From: Catalinimonas alkaloidigena
Lineage (GTDB): Bacteria; Bacteroidota; Bacteroidia; Cytophagales; Cyclobacteriaceae
NCBI RefSeq assembly: GCF_029504655.1
Contig: NZ_JAQFIL010000001.1
Location: 6,329,001 to 6,393,000 of the forward strand
Direction: 5' to 3'
Length of the DNA stretch: 64,000 bases
Part shown: positions 62,414 through 64,000 of the stretch, one piece after another
Layout of the letters: the number at the start of each line of letters is the position of its first letter
How positions within the stretch are numbered: the stretch's first letter is position 1
The notes under the pieces: model-generated
The model's input: only the letters and a program-made list of their open reading frames with translations
Database searches by the model: none
What the model was told of the DNA's origin: nothing
Made by a program: the position numbers and the translations under genes

Positions 62414-62526
62414 AATTATTGTTTTTCCTGAAGTATGCACGTTTAAATACTTAACTTATTGCAATATGCACAAACTAGCTAATGATTATCATAAATAATG
62501 CATATGAAACTTACAAACTAAGCACA

Positions 62527-63147
62527 TCACTTATACTGCTCAATATTAATTTGCTGATCAACAAATTCATACTCATAAGGCTGGTTAGAGCAGATCACTA
62601 CGAGGCGTTCCTGTAGCACCTTTTTCACTTCTCGCTGATACCAATCAATCCCTCGTGCATCCAGGTTTGAGCAGGGCTCATCTAAAAACAACACTTTACT
62701 TTTTGAGTAAAAGGCTAATCCCAGTTTCAACCTTTGCTTCATTCCTGAAGAAAATTGTTTGATATATTTATCCCGTGCTTGTGTCAGGTACAAGGCTTCC
62801 ATGATTTCCATATTGGACATATTATTCAGCGGAGGCTTGAAGGCAAAATGAAACTCCAGTAATTCGGTAAGTGTAAATTCCTCTACCACTTCTTCATAGG
62901 GAGCGACAATGCTTTGGTGATGATAAAATTCTTCTTCAGGAATATTCTTTTTATTCCCTTTCTCATACTTTACTGTTCCTTCAGAAGCAGACAAGAGGCC
63001 ACTCAGGATTAACATAAGGGTAGACTTACCACTCCCGTTAGGACCAATCAACACATAAGACTGACCTTGCTTTAAGGTGAGATCAACATTTCTAAATATC
63101 CATTCTCGCTGAAACTTTTTTCCCACTTTGCTAAGCTTGATCTGCAT
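62527..63147 (-). CDS. ABC transporter ATP-binding protein
   Basis: A 206-residue ATPase with Walker A IGPNGSGKST (residues 34-43), the signature FSSGMKQRLKL and Walker B VLFLDEPCSNLDARG. The Q-loop is near HHQSIVAPYEE. It is small, so the transmembrane partner must be encoded elsewhere; none is in this window. The fold of the ATPase resembles CcmA and multidrug or cytochrome-related ABC systems. Substrate unknown. It lies 63 bases from lpxA, in the same direction; it may be in an lpxA operon. Confidence 0.92.
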   Translation of the reverse strand: MQIKLSKVGKKFQREWIFRNVDLTLKQGQSYVLIGPNGSGKSTLMLILSGLLSASEGTVKYEKGNKKNIPEEEFYHHQSIVAPYEEVVEEFTLTELLEFHFAFKPPLNNMSNMEIMEALYLTQARDKYIKQFSSGMKQRLKLGLAFYSKSKVLFLDEPCSNLDARGIDWYQREVKKVLQERLVVICSNQPYEYEFVDQQINIEQYK

Positions 63148-63210
63148 CAGAAATGTTTTGGCATCGTCAAAATAGTGGCTTACAGCTTAAGCAGATGATT
63201 GTTATCTTTT

Positions 63211-63990
63211 TTACTCGGTAGGTCCTTTCATAATGCCCCGGGTGGACGTCTGGATGAACTGGATAATCTCATCCCGTTCTTTGGAGGGAGCCATTTGCAT
63301 CTCTATTTCCGAAAGGGCAGAAGAGTTATTTAAGCCGCTCAAATAAATAATACGGTAAATATTTTGAATTTCACTGATTGCATCGGTAGTAAAACCTCTT
63401 CTACGTAATCCTATGGAGTTGATCCCCACATAACTAACCGGCTCGCGAGCGGCTTTGGTAAATGGAGGGATGTCTTTCCTTACCAGTGATCCTCCTCCAA
63501 TATAGGTGTGTGCTCCAATTTTAGTGAACTGTTGCACGGCACATGCGCCTCCAAAAATAGCATAATCATCTATCTGTACATGCCCGGCAAGTTGGGTAGT
63601 GTTGCCTAAAATACAGTAGTCTCCAATGGTACAATCATGCCCCAAATGTACATAAGCCATGATCAGGCAGTTTTTACCTACCTCTGTCTTATATTTATCT
63701 ACGGTACCTCTGTTGATAGTAGCACACTCACGTACGGTTGTATTATCACCAATAATGGCCACCGTCTTCTCCCCCGCAAACTTTAAGTCCTGAGGAACGG
63801 CTGCGATTACTGCTCCGGGAAAAATCTTGCAGTTCTTGCCAATTCTGGCACCTTCCATAATGGTAACATTGGAGCCAATCCAGGTCCCTTCCTCTATCTC
63901 AACGTCTTTATGGATAGTGCTAAATGGCTCTATCACGACATTATTAGCTATTTTAGCTTCAGGGTGAATATATGCTAAAGGCTGATTCAT
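63211..63990 (-). CDS. lpxA: UDP-N-acetylglucosamine O-acyltransferase
   Basis: A 259-residue protein of left-handed beta-helix repeats: YIHPEAKIANNVVIEPFSTI, GTWIGSNVTIMEGARIGKNC, AYVHLGHDCTIGDYCILGN. His118 in HLGHDC matches the catalytic histidine of LpxA. The C-terminal helices (FTTDAISEIQNIYRIIYLSG) are also typical. It makes the first step of lipid A synthesis, from UDP-GlcNAc and acyl-ACP, in the cytoplasm. Complete, with the start 10 bases from the right edge; the usual upstream partners (lpxD, lpxC-fabZ) would lie to the right of the window. Confidence 0.96.
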   Translation of the reverse strand: MNQPLAYIHPEAKIANNVVIEPFSTIHKDVEIEEGTWIGSNVTIMEGARIGKNCKIFPGAVIAAVPQDLKFAGEKTVAIIGDNTTVRECATINRGTVDKYKTEVGKNCLIMAYVHLGHDCTIGDYCILGNTTQLAGHVQIDDYAIFGGACAVQQFTKIGAHTYIGGGSLVRKDIPPFTKAAREPVSYVGINSIGLRRRGFTTDAISEIQNIYRIIYLSGLNNSSALSEIEMQMAPSKERDEIIQFIQTSTRGIMKGPTE

Positions 63991-64000
63991 GAGTCTTTTC

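Noticed and set aside
1..64000. CRISPR arrays, tRNA or rRNA genes, insertion sequences and phage genes
   Set aside because: I looked in all gaps longer than 200 bases and saw no regularly spaced repeats, tRNA-like cloverleaf ends, transposase frames or terminal inverted repeats around a transposase.

Overview
The window is a chromosomal stretch of a Bacteroidota bacterium, most likely a marine or gliding member of the order Cytophagales. The evidence is in the sequence: type IX secretion (T9SS) C-terminal sorting domains of type A and type B, a PorP/SprF-family protein, a PorE-like TPR/propeller/OmpA protein, lipoproteins with the Bacteroidota style of lipobox, and several matches to the Bacteroidota promoter element TAnnTTTG. 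Codon use and base composition look even along the window. I saw no tRNA, rRNA, CRISPR array, insertion sequence or prophage.

Layout. 1-5.2 kb: an edge-truncated SF2 helicase with two predicted membrane helices, a DUF4385 protein, a flavodiiron-like MBL-fold protein and an AraC regulator. 5.3-11.3 kb: a secreted metzincin-type protease, a T9SS cargo protein, a DUF427 protein and an M14 carboxypeptidase, flanked by two imperfect palindromic elements. 11.3-15.5 kb: VOC protein and WYL regulator, TraB/GumN protein, an ECF sigma factor overlapping a four-helix membrane protein, and a lipoprotein. 15.7-24 kb: an envelope and peptidoglycan block with a choice-of-anchor-L/OmpA fusion, a VanX-like D,D-dipeptidase, a dgcN-dgcA-like pair (dgcN frameshifted), a possibly frameshifted lipoprotein with a tandem pentapeptide tail, and a GH3/serine-hydrolase fusion. 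24-31.3 kb: a Tat-exported protein of unknown family, an Aquifex-type aconitase, and overlapping PlsB-like acyltransferase and gpsA genes.

31.3-42 kb: gliding/T9SS block with a PorE-like protein, an M48 (Ste24-type) protease, a PorP/SprF protein and a divergent 1790-residue type-B cargo protein. 42-49.5 kb: DUF2062, YaaA, a secreted amidase, small lipoproteins, a thioesterase, and a tight minus-strand operon of rhodanese, DUF2064-type glycosyltransferase, macro-domain protein and lipoprotein. 49.5-53.8 kb: a DUF5060 glycosidase-like lipoprotein, class II fructose-bisphosphate aldolase, and a frameshifted type-B T9SS protein. 54.3-58.8 kb: two hypothetical membrane proteins and a three-gene glycosyltransferase set (two GT2, one GT-C). 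59.4-64 kb: mutS2, a lipoprotein, an ABC ATPase and lpxA.

The clearest functional themes are protein export and gliding, muropeptide and D-amino acid metabolism, and glycerophospholipid synthesis. No complete, clearly undescribed system stands out. The best leads are the membrane-anchored helicase at the left edge, the muropeptide/D-Glu neighbourhood, the tandem-repeat tail at 20.3 kb, and an orphan hairpin terminator at 59.0 kb that may end a small RNA. Two certain single-base frameshifts (17998-18000 and 53136-53139) lie in short same-base runs and may be real or assembly errors.
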